A stretch of DNA of 51,286 nucleotides from a virus. The DNA lies in IMG/VR virus record IMGVR_UViG_3300021432_000236, positions 1 through 51,286 of that record. One strand, given 5' to 3'. Below, in pieces: positions 15,663 through 23,764 of the stretch. The position numbers and the translations under genes were made by a program. The notes beneath the pieces are model-generated. The model saw nothing but the letters and a program-made list of their open reading frames with translations. It was not told where the DNA came from and did not search any database. The stretch's first letter is position 1; each line of letters starts with the position of its first letter.

Positions 15663-16199
15663 ATGATTATCATAAATAACGAAGCAGCTTTACGAGTGAA
15701 GTGCGAGGACGTGTCTCCCGAAGAAGTGGGTCAATTGATTCAGACTTTGGAGGCAGAACTAGACTACGCCAATAAATTGGGCAAAGGCGGCATTGGATTA
15801 GCTGCTCCACAAATTGGTATAGCCAAGAACATTGCTATTGTTCGACTTGGCAGAAATTCGGAATTCAACGTTGACTTGGTCAACTGTAAGATAGATAAGG
15901 GATTTGATCCCGCCGTTTTTAAGGACGAAGGATGTCTATCTTTCCCTGGTCGTGTGGAAACAACTACACGATTTCAAGAGGTACATATTGTCAATAATCT
16001 AGTTTATCCACATACTTTTGTGGCAACTGGATTGATGGCTGTCGTCTGTCAGCATGAGTTGGATCATCTTAATCAAACTTTGTTTATGGACAGAAAGCTG
16101 CCACCTGTAGCGCCCGTGGTCAGTAAGAAGAAGTCCGGGCCAAATGAGCCTTGTCTATGTGGCTCTGGCAAGAAAACCAAGAAATGCTGTAGGAGGTAA
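15663..16199 (+). CDS. def: Peptide deformylase with C-terminal SEC-C zinc motif
   Basis: A 178-residue enzyme that removes the formyl group from new proteins. All three deformylase motifs are intact: GIGLAAPQIG (43-52), EGCLS (89-93, metal Cys91) and QHELDHLNQTLF (130-141, with metal His131/His135 and catalytic Glu132). After the catalytic domain a short linker leads to 'GPNEPCLCGSGKKTKKCC', a SEC-C motif (Cys164, Cys166, Cys175, Cys176) as at the end of SecA. That tail is not part of ordinary deformylase and may bind ribosomes or protein partners. Phage deformylases are known, mostly from cyanophages and without this tail. The gene's last codons (AGG AGG TAA) double as the ribosome binding site for the next gene. 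Confidence 0.95.
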   Translation: MIIINNEAALRVKCEDVSPEEVGQLIQTLEAELDYANKLGKGGIGLAAPQIGIAKNIAIVRLGRNSEFNVDLVNCKIDKGFDPAVFKDEGCLSFPGRVETTTRFQEVHIVNNLVYPHTFVATGLMAVVCQHELDHLNQTLFMDRKLPPVAPVVSKKKSGPNEPCLCGSGKKTKKCCRR

Positions 16200-16202
16200 T
16201 CC

Positions 16203-16451
16203 ATGAATAAACAAGAAGCCGAAGAACTAACTAATAGTCTACTAATTGCAGATGCTTTATTGCGCCTCCGAGCCATTGAGAATCTCCTTGTCGCCAAGGG
16301 AGTTTTTACTCAGGAAGAGTTTTCTAAAGAGATGGAAGTTATTACCGCCCAAATTGCTAAAAGTCTTCTACAAAAGGCTAATGTGCCAGGCGACCTTGAT
16401 GAACTTATCAAAGGCTTGCAAGAACAAAGTAAAAAACCAACTGGTAACTAA
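16203..16451 (+). CDS. Unknown small helical protein
   Basis: An 82-residue, almost fully helical protein with alternating charged and hydrophobic residues (coiled-coil potential at residues 5-60). It starts after a strong AGGAGG formed by the deformylase's final codons, so the two are translationally linked. Its stop overlaps the thioredoxin-like gene's ATG. No family recognised. Confidence 0.7.
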   Translation: MNKQEAEELTNSLLIADALLRLRAIENLLVAKGVFTQEEFSKEMEVITAQIAKSLLQKANVPGDLDELIKGLQEQSKKPTGN

Positions 16452-16759
16452 TGTTATTCATTACACAAGAATCTGAAATATCTTCCCCAATTGCCATTAA
16501 ATCACTGTATTTCTATGCTTCTTGGATGCCTTATCATAAAAAAATGATGGTTATGATAGATAAAATGGAGCAAAAATATAAAGAAATTGAGTTTTTAGCC
16601 ATTGATGTAGACTATTTTAAAGGATTATGTAAGAGATTTAATATAGAGTCTATTCCCACCATATTGATAATTAATAAGGGTGAAGAGTTAAAAAGGATTA
16701 ATGGCTTGATTATGACCAGCGCCTTGAAAAGCGCGTTTGCTGATATATGTAATTCTTGA
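16451..16759 (+). CDS. Thioredoxin-fold protein without the redox cysteines
   Basis: A 102-residue protein with the thioredoxin pattern: a strand then 'YFYASWMPYHKKM' where the WCGPC active site should be, an 'EFLAIDVDYF' strand, 'KRFNIESIPTILI' with the conserved cis-Pro (Pro69), and 'KGEELKRINGL'. Both active-site cysteines are replaced (Met26 and His29), so it cannot do normal disulfide exchange. It may be a binding or structural module, as thioredoxin is for T7 polymerase. That comparison is only an analogy. Confidence 0.78.
   Translation: MLFITQESEISSPIAIKSLYFYASWMPYHKKMMVMIDKMEQKYKEIEFLAIDVDYFKGLCKRFNIESIPTILIINKGEELKRINGLIMTSALKSAFADICNS
16742..16749 (+). promoter_or_regulatory. GATATATG promoter-like element
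   Basis: GATATATG lies 40 nt before the ATG of the next gene, near the end of the thioredoxin-like gene. It matches the recurring GATATAT element found at a similar distance before the genes at 23765 and 40750. Confidence 0.3.
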
Positions 16760-16781
16760 ATACTATTTACGGAGAAATACC

Positions 16782-17105
16782 ATGACTAAAAAGACAGAGA
16801 AGAAACCAGTAGTTGTTGAGGCTCCTACCAGACCAACTTTCGAGCAATTAGCTGCTGACACCGAATCTGGTAAAATTTGGGATGAAATCAAAAACAAAAA
16901 CATCGAAATGTTTGCTTTGCCTGATCAAAGGGTCTGGCAACATTGTGAGCCTATTTTGATTGAGCCAACCAAGCTATATTTGCGCACTCGTTCTTCCTCG
17001 GTGCTGCCTTCGTTAGAAACAGCCTGTGGAAAAGGTTATGTAGTGGAACTACTAGACAAGTATGTAACAGTAACACGTGCAGTTACCCCTCTAACCCAAA
17101 GATAA
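16782..17105 (+). CDS. Unknown 107-residue protein
   Basis: The start at 16782 is set by GGAG seven bases upstream; in-frame codons further up lack an RBS. The N terminus is Lys/Pro-rich and likely flexible (KKTEKKPVVVEAP). The rest is alpha/beta and ends in beta-rich residues (KGYVVELLDKYVTV). No family recognised. Confidence 0.7.
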   Translation: MTKKTEKKPVVVEAPTRPTFEQLAADTESGKIWDEIKNKNIEMFALPDQRVWQHCEPILIEPTKLYLRTRSSSVLPSLETACGKGYVVELLDKYVTVTRAVTPLTQR

Positions 17106-17109
17106 TAAC

Positions 17110-17622
17110 ATGCCATTTGACGAAGAAGACAACGACCAGCCATCTCTTCAGTCCCAGAAATTAGGATTGAAGAAAGTTAGTACTCAGAGTTCTATTTTTG
17201 ATTCCATGCCCAAAAAACCATCTCCGGAGGAGTTTGAGCAACAGGTGCAAAGAGTTCAAGAGCGCGGCTCTTCTTTTAAAGCTAAAACGGCTGATTTAGC
17301 TGTCAGATTTTATAGGACGATGGCAGATAAGACTTTAGCCTCAAACAAAAACATGTTCCAGAAAGAAGTGGAAATGGAAATGTTGAAGGACATGATTAAA
17401 TTGGCTCAGGAGATTAATGCTCATCCTCTTGAAAGAGAGGGAGAGGGATCTCTGAGTCTTATTACTCTGTTAATGAAAACTGTTTTCAATCAAAGAGACA
17501 AAATTAATGCTCTGGAATATTACGTGGTGCAATTAGAAAAGAAAGCTGACCCGGCATATCTTTCGGATTTCGTATCAAAAGAAATTGCCAAGGCGCTTGA
17601 CAAACAGAAGAAGAGTGAATAA
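17110..17622 (+). CDS. Unknown protein with C-terminal coiled coil
   Basis: A 170-residue protein. A disordered acidic start is followed by helices. 'EMEMLKDMIKLAQEIN' and 'RDKINALEYYVVQLEKKAD' suggest a helical bundle or coiled coil that could form oligomers. It follows the previous gene by four bases and precedes the small gene and the primase zinc-finger gene. No enzyme motif seen. Confidence 0.72.
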   Translation: MPFDEEDNDQPSLQSQKLGLKKVSTQSSIFDSMPKKPSPEEFEQQVQRVQERGSSFKAKTADLAVRFYRTMADKTLASNKNMFQKEVEMEMLKDMIKLAQEINAHPLEREGEGSLSLITLLMKTVFNQRDKINALEYYVVQLEKKADPAYLSDFVSKEIAKALDKQKKSE

Positions 17623-17629
17623 GTTTACC

Positions 17630-17809
17630 ATGATAACCAAAGAAATGTTGTTGTCCCTCATTTCTGAGGAAAAGGATAACTTTAGCAGGTATTCACAACT
17701 ATGCGCGATGTACCAGATACAACCGGACTCGATGGCTATGGCGAGGAACCAGGGGAGACTGGAAATTCTTCAGAGGCTCTTACAGGAAAAGCCTTTTACC
17801 AAGACTTGA
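17630..17809 (+). CDS. Small helical protein before the primase zinc-finger gene
   Basis: A 59-residue protein from the ATG at 17630, mostly helical (MLLSLISEEKDNFSRYSQL, GRLEILQRLLQEK). Its stop TGA overlaps a TTG codon in the primase frame (TTGA, 17806-17809), an arrangement that often couples translation. Function unknown. An alternative is that this is the N-terminal part of the primase joined by frameshifting, but no slippery sequence is apparent. Confidence 0.6.
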   Translation: MITKEMLLSLISEEKDNFSRYSQLCAMYQIQPDSMAMARNQGRLEILQRLLQEKPFTKT

Positions 17810-18339
17810 TCCGTCGAGCTAATACAGTTCCGCTTAGTAACATATTCAGACATTACGGCATTCGTGTGGCGAATACCCAGTGCACTATCATTTGTCCATT
17901 CAAATCCCATAAGGGTGGTCGAGAGAATTCGGGCTCTTTTACTTATTATCCCCACACCAATAGTTTTTTTTGTTTCGGTTGCAAAATAGGCGGACAACAC
18001 TCTCACGGATGTGAATTCATGGCTGCTATGGAAAGTATTTCCAGAGCTAAAGCCGCTTACAAAATTCTACAATTATTTGCCTCCGATGCAAGCGAAGGCG
18101 AAGTGCTAGAAGGCGAGAGTTTTTCGGAACGCCTAGAAATCATGATGGATTTTTCCAACACCGTACGTCAATTTCGACAGGAACATTTTGATGAAAAAGC
18201 CTTCGCATTCATTGAAAAAATCTGCGTGGTATATGATGATGTACATCTCCGACACAAAACGCTTGACAATGAGGCACTCCGCCGAACTGTCGAGGCGCTC
18301 AAAGGAAAGATAAAGTCTTATACATGTCTCACGCCATAA
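17806..18339 (+). CDS. DnaG-type CHC2 zinc-finger protein (primase N-terminal half)
   Basis: This protein resembles the DNA-binding N terminus of DnaG primase: an opening helix 'IRRANTVPLSNIFRHYG' like DnaG's dLlartdIv..i, then CPFKSH (Cys30, His35), 'SGSFTYYP', and FFCFGCKIGG (Cys56, Cys59). It has no RNA-polymerase or Toprim domain; those are encoded separately near 40 kb. The His is two residues further from the Cys than in DnaG. I favour the TTG at 17806 overlapping the upstream stop. An ATG at 17701 in the same frame would add residues that read like a shadow of the upstream gene. It overlaps the SbcD-like gene by 16 nt. Confidence 0.8.
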   Translation: MIRRANTVPLSNIFRHYGIRVANTQCTIICPFKSHKGGRENSGSFTYYPHTNSFFCFGCKIGGQHSHGCEFMAAMESISRAKAAYKILQLFASDASEGEVLEGESFSERLEIMMDFSNTVRQFRQEHFDEKAFAFIEKICVVYDDVHLRHKTLDNEALRRTVEALKGKIKSYTCLTP

Positions 18340-19526
18340 TTCTTGGCGACGTCCATTTAGGGAAGGGCATCAACATCGGTAAAACGGGCGTTGGTTCCAA
18401 CTTAAATAGTAGAGTCGCAGACCAATTAAATCTTCTGGATTGGACTTTGGAGCAGGCGATAGAACGCCATGCTGACAGTATTATCATCACTGGTGACGTT
18501 TTTGAAGACCCCAAACCACATCCATCTTTAATTACCTTCTTTCTAGCTTGGCTGAAAAAGTGTCAAGCTTATGATATTCACGTCTACATTATCATGGGCA
18601 ACCATGATATGCTACGTAGTGGTTCTTCTTTTACTTCCTCCCTAGATATCATTAGCGAAGTAGAGCTGGATAACGTTAGTGTTTACAAAGATATCAATAC
18701 CGTCATGATTGGGGCTACCGCATTTACGCTGGTACCATTCCGTGATAGAAAATCTTTCAGTGTTTCTTCTAATGCCGAGGGCGTAGACATCTTAAGGGAA
18801 AGCTTCAAGTATGAGCTAGCTGGCATCCCAGTTACCTACAAGAAAATTATGATTGGACACTTGGCGATTGAAGGCTCCATCCCCATCGGCGATGAAATCG
18901 ACGACATTGCTAATGAACTGTTCTGTCCGTTAGATATGTTCACCGGCTACGATTATGTTTGGATGGGACATGTTCACAAGCCACAACTGATGAAAAAAAG
19001 TAAGCCATATGTAGCCCATATTGGCAGTATGGATATCTCTAATTTTGGAGAAACTGATCACAAAAAATACATCGTTATCGTTGATTGTGATTCTGGTGCA
19101 CCTGATTTTACTATTGAGCATCTGCCAACTCGTCCTCTTATTAAACTGAATATCACGGTTCCCAAGGATACGGTTGATCCTACTGCTTACGTGCTAGAAG
19201 AGATTGAGAAGGCAGATACAGAATTTGGTCGCTCTATTGTTCGAGTGGAGGTCTCCCTCGCCGCCCCCGAATTGAAATCAGTGAGCAAATCAGCTATTGA
19301 AAAGTTCCTAACAGAAAAGGGAGTCTTTAATGTTACCGGCATCTCAGAGTCCAAAAAGATTGCTCTGATTAAAAAGGATGGTACGAACACTATTGACACC
19401 AAAATGGATGTGGCATCTGCTATTAAAACGTACGCACAGACGTACGTGGACGCGCTTGCGCGTGATTCTTTTATAGAATTAGCGATGGATATCTATAAAA
19501 CCTATAAAGCTGAGGCGAAAGAATGA
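18324..19526 (+). CDS. sbcD: SbcD/Mre11-like nuclease
   Basis: A 400-residue calcineurin-type phosphoesterase with the Mre11/SbcD metal motifs in order: GDVHLG (8-13), 'IIITGDVFEDPKP', 'VYIIMGNHDM', 'KIMIGHLAIEG' and 'YVWMGHVHKPQLM'. With its SbcC/Rad50 partner it trims DNA ends and opens hairpins; the T4 equivalent is gp47. The C-terminal 120 residues would bind the partner's coiled coil. The start overlaps the primase zinc-finger gene by 16 nt and the end overlaps the SbcC-like gene by 4 nt (ATGA), as expected for a stoichiometric complex. Confidence 0.93.
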   Translation: MSHAIILGDVHLGKGINIGKTGVGSNLNSRVADQLNLLDWTLEQAIERHADSIIITGDVFEDPKPHPSLITFFLAWLKKCQAYDIHVYIIMGNHDMLRSGSSFTSSLDIISEVELDNVSVYKDINTVMIGATAFTLVPFRDRKSFSVSSNAEGVDILRESFKYELAGIPVTYKKIMIGHLAIEGSIPIGDEIDDIANELFCPLDMFTGYDYVWMGHVHKPQLMKKSKPYVAHIGSMDISNFGETDHKKYIVIVDCDSGAPDFTIEHLPTRPLIKLNITVPKDTVDPTAYVLEEIEKADTEFGRSIVRVEVSLAAPELKSVSKSAIEKFLTEKGVFNVTGISESKKIALIKKDGTNTIDTKMDVASAIKTYAQTYVDALARDSFIELAMDIYKTYKAEAKE

Positions 19527-21751
19527 AGCCAATCAGACTCTACATCGAAAACTTTGTGTGTTACGAAAAGGGCTTCATCGATTTCCGAGAATTTAGCTCC
19601 GCCCTTATTGTGGGTAGGAAAGAAAACAATGACATGTTTTCCAATGGTGTTGGTAAGTCCACCATCTTTTGTGCCCTGGCTTACGTGCTCTTCAACGAAT
19701 CTGATGTACCTCTGGAGAGACTAATTAGAGATGATACTAACGCCTGTCAAGTGGTATTAGATTTTATGATTGGCGATCAAGAGTACCGTCTAGCTCGCTC
19801 TCGAACTAAGAAGGGCAGTACCGATCTAACTCTGTTAGAAAGGAATACAGTGTCAGGTACCGATGATGAAGTATATCATACGATAGTGGCTGACTATGAA
19901 TCTCCGCTGATGGGTAAGAAAAAAACCGAGAAGTTCTGGAAAGATAAATCTGGTAGTCGTGCTGGAGATACCGAGAAAGATCTGGCTAAGCTGATCAAGA
20001 TTAACTATAAATCTTTCTTGAGTACAGCTTTGTTTCCTCAGAACGATATGGCAGGTTTGGCTACTGCTACCCCAGAAAAACGTAAAGGCATTCTAAAGGA
20101 TGCCCTTAATCTGTTGGTATACACCAAGCTGGAAAAACTAGCGAAAGATAAGTCTAGTGCTCTTCTTAAAGAGATTGAGAAAAACACTATCCTGAAGGAT
20201 AATTTGGGTCAGCCTCAAAAAGAATTATTAGAATTGGTCAAGCAGTTAGCGTCGGTCGAAAAAACCCTAGAAGAAAAAACGTTGTTGCTAACCGATGTTA
20301 ACACCAGACAGGCGGAGCAGACCAATAAGGTTAATGAGTTAGTTAATACTCATGCTAACCTAGAAGGTAAATTCGCTGCCCTGTTGACACAGGAAAAAAC
20401 TATTCTGGCAGAAAAGAATAAACTAGAGATCTCTGTTAAGGAGTATCAGTCTAAAAAAACCAATGTCAGTAAAGCCGCTCGTGAGATGGTTTTGGAAATC
20501 AATGACCTAAAGGAACAGCAGACTAAGCTAGCGGTTATCGACTATTCCCAGGCTGACATTTTGAATGAGACTATTGCTGCCTTGAAAGAGCAAGTTACTC
20601 AACATAACGTCAATATCAAAAACAAAATGGAAGAGTATGAGGATCTCAAGATTCCTCTGCCTAGCGGAAGTGTTTGTAAAAACTGTCGCAAACCCATGAC
20701 GGATAAGGACAGAAAAGATCATAAGGTTCATATCGCCAAAGATATGGAAGCCTTGCAAACTAGCATGCAAGATTCTAAGAAAACCATTGTTGCTCTTTCT
20801 GCCGAGGTATTGACTCATCAGCAAGTGGTTAATGGTCTCAATTTATCTAAACAGCAATTAGAAGGCATCAATACCAAAATCTCTGCCAAGAACAAAGAAA
20901 TCTTGGACAAAAAGGCTTTGCATGATGAATATGCGACGCTGCTGAATAAATTCACCACTGAACTGGGTGGCAAAAGTATTGAACTAGAGCTGGCACAAAC
21001 AGAACTCAAGAACTCTTCTATTGAGGAGGCTAAAACTTTGCAGCTTCAGATTGAGGCTGAAAAGAAAAAAATTGCTACTATAGTGGTAGAAACGAATCAG
21101 CTCAACAAGGAAATTAGCCATTTCAATAGCAATAAGGCGGTGGTACAACATACCATTGATCAGAAAACTAAGGACCAGCTTAAAAAGCAAGAGTTAGAAA
21201 AGGCGTTGGCAGAGCTAGTGGATAGGCTAAGTACATATCCGTCTGTCATCCAAGCTTTTTCCTCCACTGGCATCCCTAACCTGATTATTCAAAATGTTTT
21301 GGATGATTTGCAGATTGAGGCTAACAACTTACTGTCGCAGTTGAAGCCTGGTTTACAGCTTTCCTTTTTCATTGAGAAAACCAAGGGCGACGGCGACCAA
21401 GCCGATACGCTGGATATTAACTACCATATCAATGGTAAAGAACGATATTACAAACAGTTATCGGGCGCTATGCAGTTAGCAGTAGCTTTCAGTCTTAAAC
21501 TGGGTTTGTCATTCCTTTTACAGAAGATGATTGGCACCGATATCAGGTTCCTATTACTAGATGAAATTGACCAGTCTTTGGATAAAGCTAGCGTAGATGC
21601 CTTTGCTGATATTGTAAAGTTTTTCCAAAAGGAATTCACCATCCTAATTATTACTCATAACGACAGATTGAAAGATAAATTCTCGCATGCTATATTGGTG
21701 GAACAAGATATCAATATGGTATCCAAAGCAAGAGTAGTGTCCTCTTGGTAA
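19523..21751 (+). CDS. sbcC: SbcC/Rad50-like ATPase
   Basis: A 742-residue SMC-like ATPase. The N-terminal half-site has 'LYIENFVCYEKGFIDF' and Walker A 'NGVGKST' (41-47). Long coiled coils (about 200-370 and 400-580) flank a zinc hook, CKNC at Cys385/Cys388. The C terminus has the signature 'YKQLSGAMQLAVAFSL' and Walker B 'FLLLDEIDQSLD' (about 674-685). It holds DNA ends for the SbcD-like nuclease; the T4 equivalent is gp46. It is shorter than cellular SbcC because of shorter coiled coils. Together they prepare ends for recombination-dependent replication. Confidence 0.95.
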   Translation: MKPIRLYIENFVCYEKGFIDFREFSSALIVGRKENNDMFSNGVGKSTIFCALAYVLFNESDVPLERLIRDDTNACQVVLDFMIGDQEYRLARSRTKKGSTDLTLLERNTVSGTDDEVYHTIVADYESPLMGKKKTEKFWKDKSGSRAGDTEKDLAKLIKINYKSFLSTALFPQNDMAGLATATPEKRKGILKDALNLLVYTKLEKLAKDKSSALLKEIEKNTILKDNLGQPQKELLELVKQLASVEKTLEEKTLLLTDVNTRQAEQTNKVNELVNTHANLEGKFAALLTQEKTILAEKNKLEISVKEYQSKKTNVSKAAREMVLEINDLKEQQTKLAVIDYSQADILNETIAALKEQVTQHNVNIKNKMEEYEDLKIPLPSGSVCKNCRKPMTDKDRKDHKVHIAKDMEALQTSMQDSKKTIVALSAEVLTHQQVVNGLNLSKQQLEGINTKISAKNKEILDKKALHDEYATLLNKFTTELGGKSIELELAQTELKNSSIEEAKTLQLQIEAEKKKIATIVVETNQLNKEISHFNSNKAVVQHTIDQKTKDQLKKQELEKALAELVDRLSTYPSVIQAFSSTGIPNLIIQNVLDDLQIEANNLLSQLKPGLQLSFFIEKTKGDGDQADTLDINYHINGKERYYKQLSGAMQLAVAFSLKLGLSFLLQKMIGTDIRFLLLDEIDQSLDKASVDAFADIVKFFQKEFTILIITHNDRLKDKFSHAILVEQDINMVSKARVVSSW

Positions 21752-21760
21752 GGAGTTTGT

Positions 21761-22372
21761 ATGTACAAAATAGCAATTTGTGGGAAAGCCAATACTGGTA
21801 AGAATACAGTGGGCAAACTGTTATTTAAACAATTGTATGATCTGAAATTTGATTATACTAAAGGTCCATCAGAATCTTTTTCAGGCATGAAGTATATGGC
21901 ATTCGCCGATCCTATCAAAGAAATGATTCGTATTGCTTATCCCGAGTTGCCAAGAAAATATCTGTATGGTTCCTCTAAATTCCGCGCCGAACCGATACCG
22001 GGAGCCTTCAAAAACGGTGTTCCTCTAACCGTACGTCAGTGTCTCATTGATATTGGTAATGATTTCGGTCGTGCCAATAAGCCAGATATTTGGCTTCGTA
22101 ATTTTGATAACAGACTTAGCAAGGTTGTCAAAAAAGGTATTAGTTTGGTAGTAGTGACTGATGTTCGTTTTCGTAACGAGTTTGACCATCTGAAGACGTT
22201 GGGGTTTTATCAAATTCGTTTACTCAGAGATTCTCATCTAAAAATTGATGATATTAGTGAAACTAACCAAGACGGAATTCGTGATGATGAATTTAGTTAT
22301 GTACTACATAATAATAGTACGATAAAAAATCTAGAGTTAGAGGTTTCTCAGATTGTTTCTCAGCTAAAATAA
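21761..22372 (+). CDS. Deoxynucleoside monophosphate kinase-like (T4 gp1 type)
   Basis: A 203-residue P-loop kinase: 'AICGKANTGKNTVGKLL' is the nucleotide-binding loop, 'MAFADPIKEMIRIAYP' follows, then 'LVVVTDVRFRNEFDHLKTLG' and a C-terminal 'SETNQDGIRDDEFSYVLHNN', all in the order seen in T4-type dNMP kinases. These phosphorylate dNMPs, including those salvaged from host DNA, for phage DNA synthesis. It has a strong AAGGAG before the ATG and follows SbcC by 9 nt. An AT-rich inverted repeat follows the stop. Confidence 0.85.
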   Translation: MYKIAICGKANTGKNTVGKLLFKQLYDLKFDYTKGPSESFSGMKYMAFADPIKEMIRIAYPELPRKYLYGSSKFRAEPIPGAFKNGVPLTVRQCLIDIGNDFGRANKPDIWLRNFDNRLSKVVKKGISLVVVTDVRFRNEFDHLKTLGFYQIRLLRDSHLKIDDISETNQDGIRDDEFSYVLHNNSTIKNLELEVSQIVSQLK

Positions 22373-22391
22373 GTATATTTTGACATATACT
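22372..22391 (+). repeat. Inverted repeat between two genes
   Basis: AGTATAT and ATATACT are perfect 7-bp arms around a six-base loop, lying between the kinase stop and the next ATG. There is no T-run, so it is more likely an operator or RNA hairpin over the next gene's start than a terminator. Confidence 0.45.
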
Positions 22392-22395
22392 CAAG

Positions 22396-22710
22396 ATGAG
22401 CATAGATGGCTTAAAAGAAGAGTATGTTCCGAAGTATTCGGCTAACGGAGAGCAAAAGTTTTATCGTTATCTGTTGGTGTCGGCTTTGAACAAACTGGTT
22501 CTCATCGAGAGGGGATTGTACAAAGGTACTACCCCAGATTTGGAATTTTTAGATTATCATGATCGCTTCATAATCTTGTATAGAAGGGAAGGGGATGAGA
22601 TTTACCTCCGGGTAGCCCGTCTTCTTCGAAAAGCGGCTCATAAAATCTATCGCATAATGCTAAAGAAAAAGATGACCGTAGCTAATGCAAAATTTCTAAA
22701 TCTGGTATAA
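22396..22710 (+). CDS. Unknown basic helical protein
   Basis: A 104-residue protein with a basic C-terminal half ('LRVARLLRKAAHKIYRIMLKKKM'). It could bind nucleic acid. There is no clear Shine-Dalgarno; the inverted repeat just upstream may affect its translation. It ends one base before the chitobiase-like-domain protein. No family recognised. Confidence 0.7.
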   Translation: MSIDGLKEEYVPKYSANGEQKFYRYLLVSALNKLVLIERGLYKGTTPDLEFLDYHDRFIILYRREGDEIYLRVARLLRKAAHKIYRIMLKKKMTVANAKFLNLV

Positions 22711-22711
22711 A

Positions 22712-23707
22712 ATGGTAGTAATCAGCGTAACAGTCACCCAGTCGGATGAGCAAATTGTGGCAGGAATCCCTAGAACGGTATCGATTTCTACCAATGTACC
22801 GGCTTCTATTTTTTACACTCTAGATGGTAGTATTCCTACTCTCTTTTCCACAATGTACACTGGACCTATCTTTTTGTCCAAGACCAGTCTCAGCATAACT
22901 TTAAACATTCTAGCTACCAACGGGGTCGACTCCTCCCCAATCGTGACCGAAACCTTTATTACAAATATGGTGGAGGGCACTAACGTCCGTATTGCGCATT
23001 CCGGTACCGATGCTCTTCCAGGCTCCAATCTGCCTGACCTGTATCCTTTTGGTACCAATCCGGTCATGCCCAATCAAGATTTTACCAATCCTGCTGACGC
23101 TGGTATTACAGTAGATAATCCAGCGTTACCCGCCACCTCTACTGGATTTGATGGTAAGGGTAATCCAACGGGTTTCACTAATCAATCATTCGATCTAACT
23201 AACTATAGTATTAAATATTCTACCACAGACCGTGAAGGACAAATAGGTCCGGGTATTGGTAATTTACCAGCCTCTTTCACGATTGAAAAAGAGTCAGCTC
23301 CACCGGAAAGTACTAACATCAATAGTAATATGTTTGACCCAAGAGCTTTTGTCATTTTTCAAGATTCTACTACCGAGAATCCTGGTGACCCTCCGCACAT
23401 CAATCGAATGCATTTCTCTCTAGAGAACCCAGAAAAAGCTAGAGACGGCAATCACTTTTTCAATAGTGGTTTAGATGCTCCGCCAGTTAGCGGTACTTTT
23501 TTGAGATCACATTTTAATCCAAGAACCAATATGATGACTTATTATTATTTGGATAGTTGGACTAATAAATGGATTATCTCTACTCAACCATATGTTCAAA
23601 ATGGAACCTTCGATGGTAACTTATCTGGAGTAGCAATGTCTACGAGAGAACCAGGGTCTAAATACGTATTCGAATGGTTGCCATTCACTAGAAGAGTTCT
23701 ATTTTAA
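22712..23707 (+). CDS. Probable virion protein with chitobiase-like N-terminal domain
   Basis: A 331-residue protein. Residues about 5-85 match the chitobiase/beta-hexosaminidase C-terminal-type repeat: 'ASIFYTLDGSIPTLFSTMYTG' then 'LNILATNGVDSSPIV'. This is a small beta sandwich common in surface and phage tail proteins. The rest is Asn/Pro/Thr-rich, beta-like and unrecognised, ending 'KYVFEWLPFTRRVLF'. No signal peptide. A tail, baseplate or head-decoration role fits, and it is isolated among replication genes. Confidence 0.8.
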   Translation: MVVISVTVTQSDEQIVAGIPRTVSISTNVPASIFYTLDGSIPTLFSTMYTGPIFLSKTSLSITLNILATNGVDSSPIVTETFITNMVEGTNVRIAHSGTDALPGSNLPDLYPFGTNPVMPNQDFTNPADAGITVDNPALPATSTGFDGKGNPTGFTNQSFDLTNYSIKYSTTDREGQIGPGIGNLPASFTIEKESAPPESTNINSNMFDPRAFVIFQDSTTENPGDPPHINRMHFSLENPEKARDGNHFFNSGLDAPPVSGTFLRSHFNPRTNMMTYYYLDSWTNKWIISTQPYVQNGTFDGNLSGVAMSTREPGSKYVFEWLPFTRRVLF

Positions 23708-23726
23708 TTGAAATTGTTCGGACGCC

Positions 23727-23734
23727 GATATATA
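23727..23734 (+). promoter_or_regulatory. GATATATA promoter-like element
   Basis: GATATATA sits 38 nt before the ATG of the nuclease gene in a 57-nt gap. It is part of the recurring GATATAT element. Confidence 0.4.
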
Positions 23735-23764
23735 GATTGTACACCTATTATTTGAAAGAATAAA

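Noticed and set aside
17701-17805. ATG 17701 as the start of the primase zinc-finger gene
   Set aside because: The extra residues overlap the upstream small gene in another frame and look like its shadow; the overlapping TTG at 17806 is more economical.
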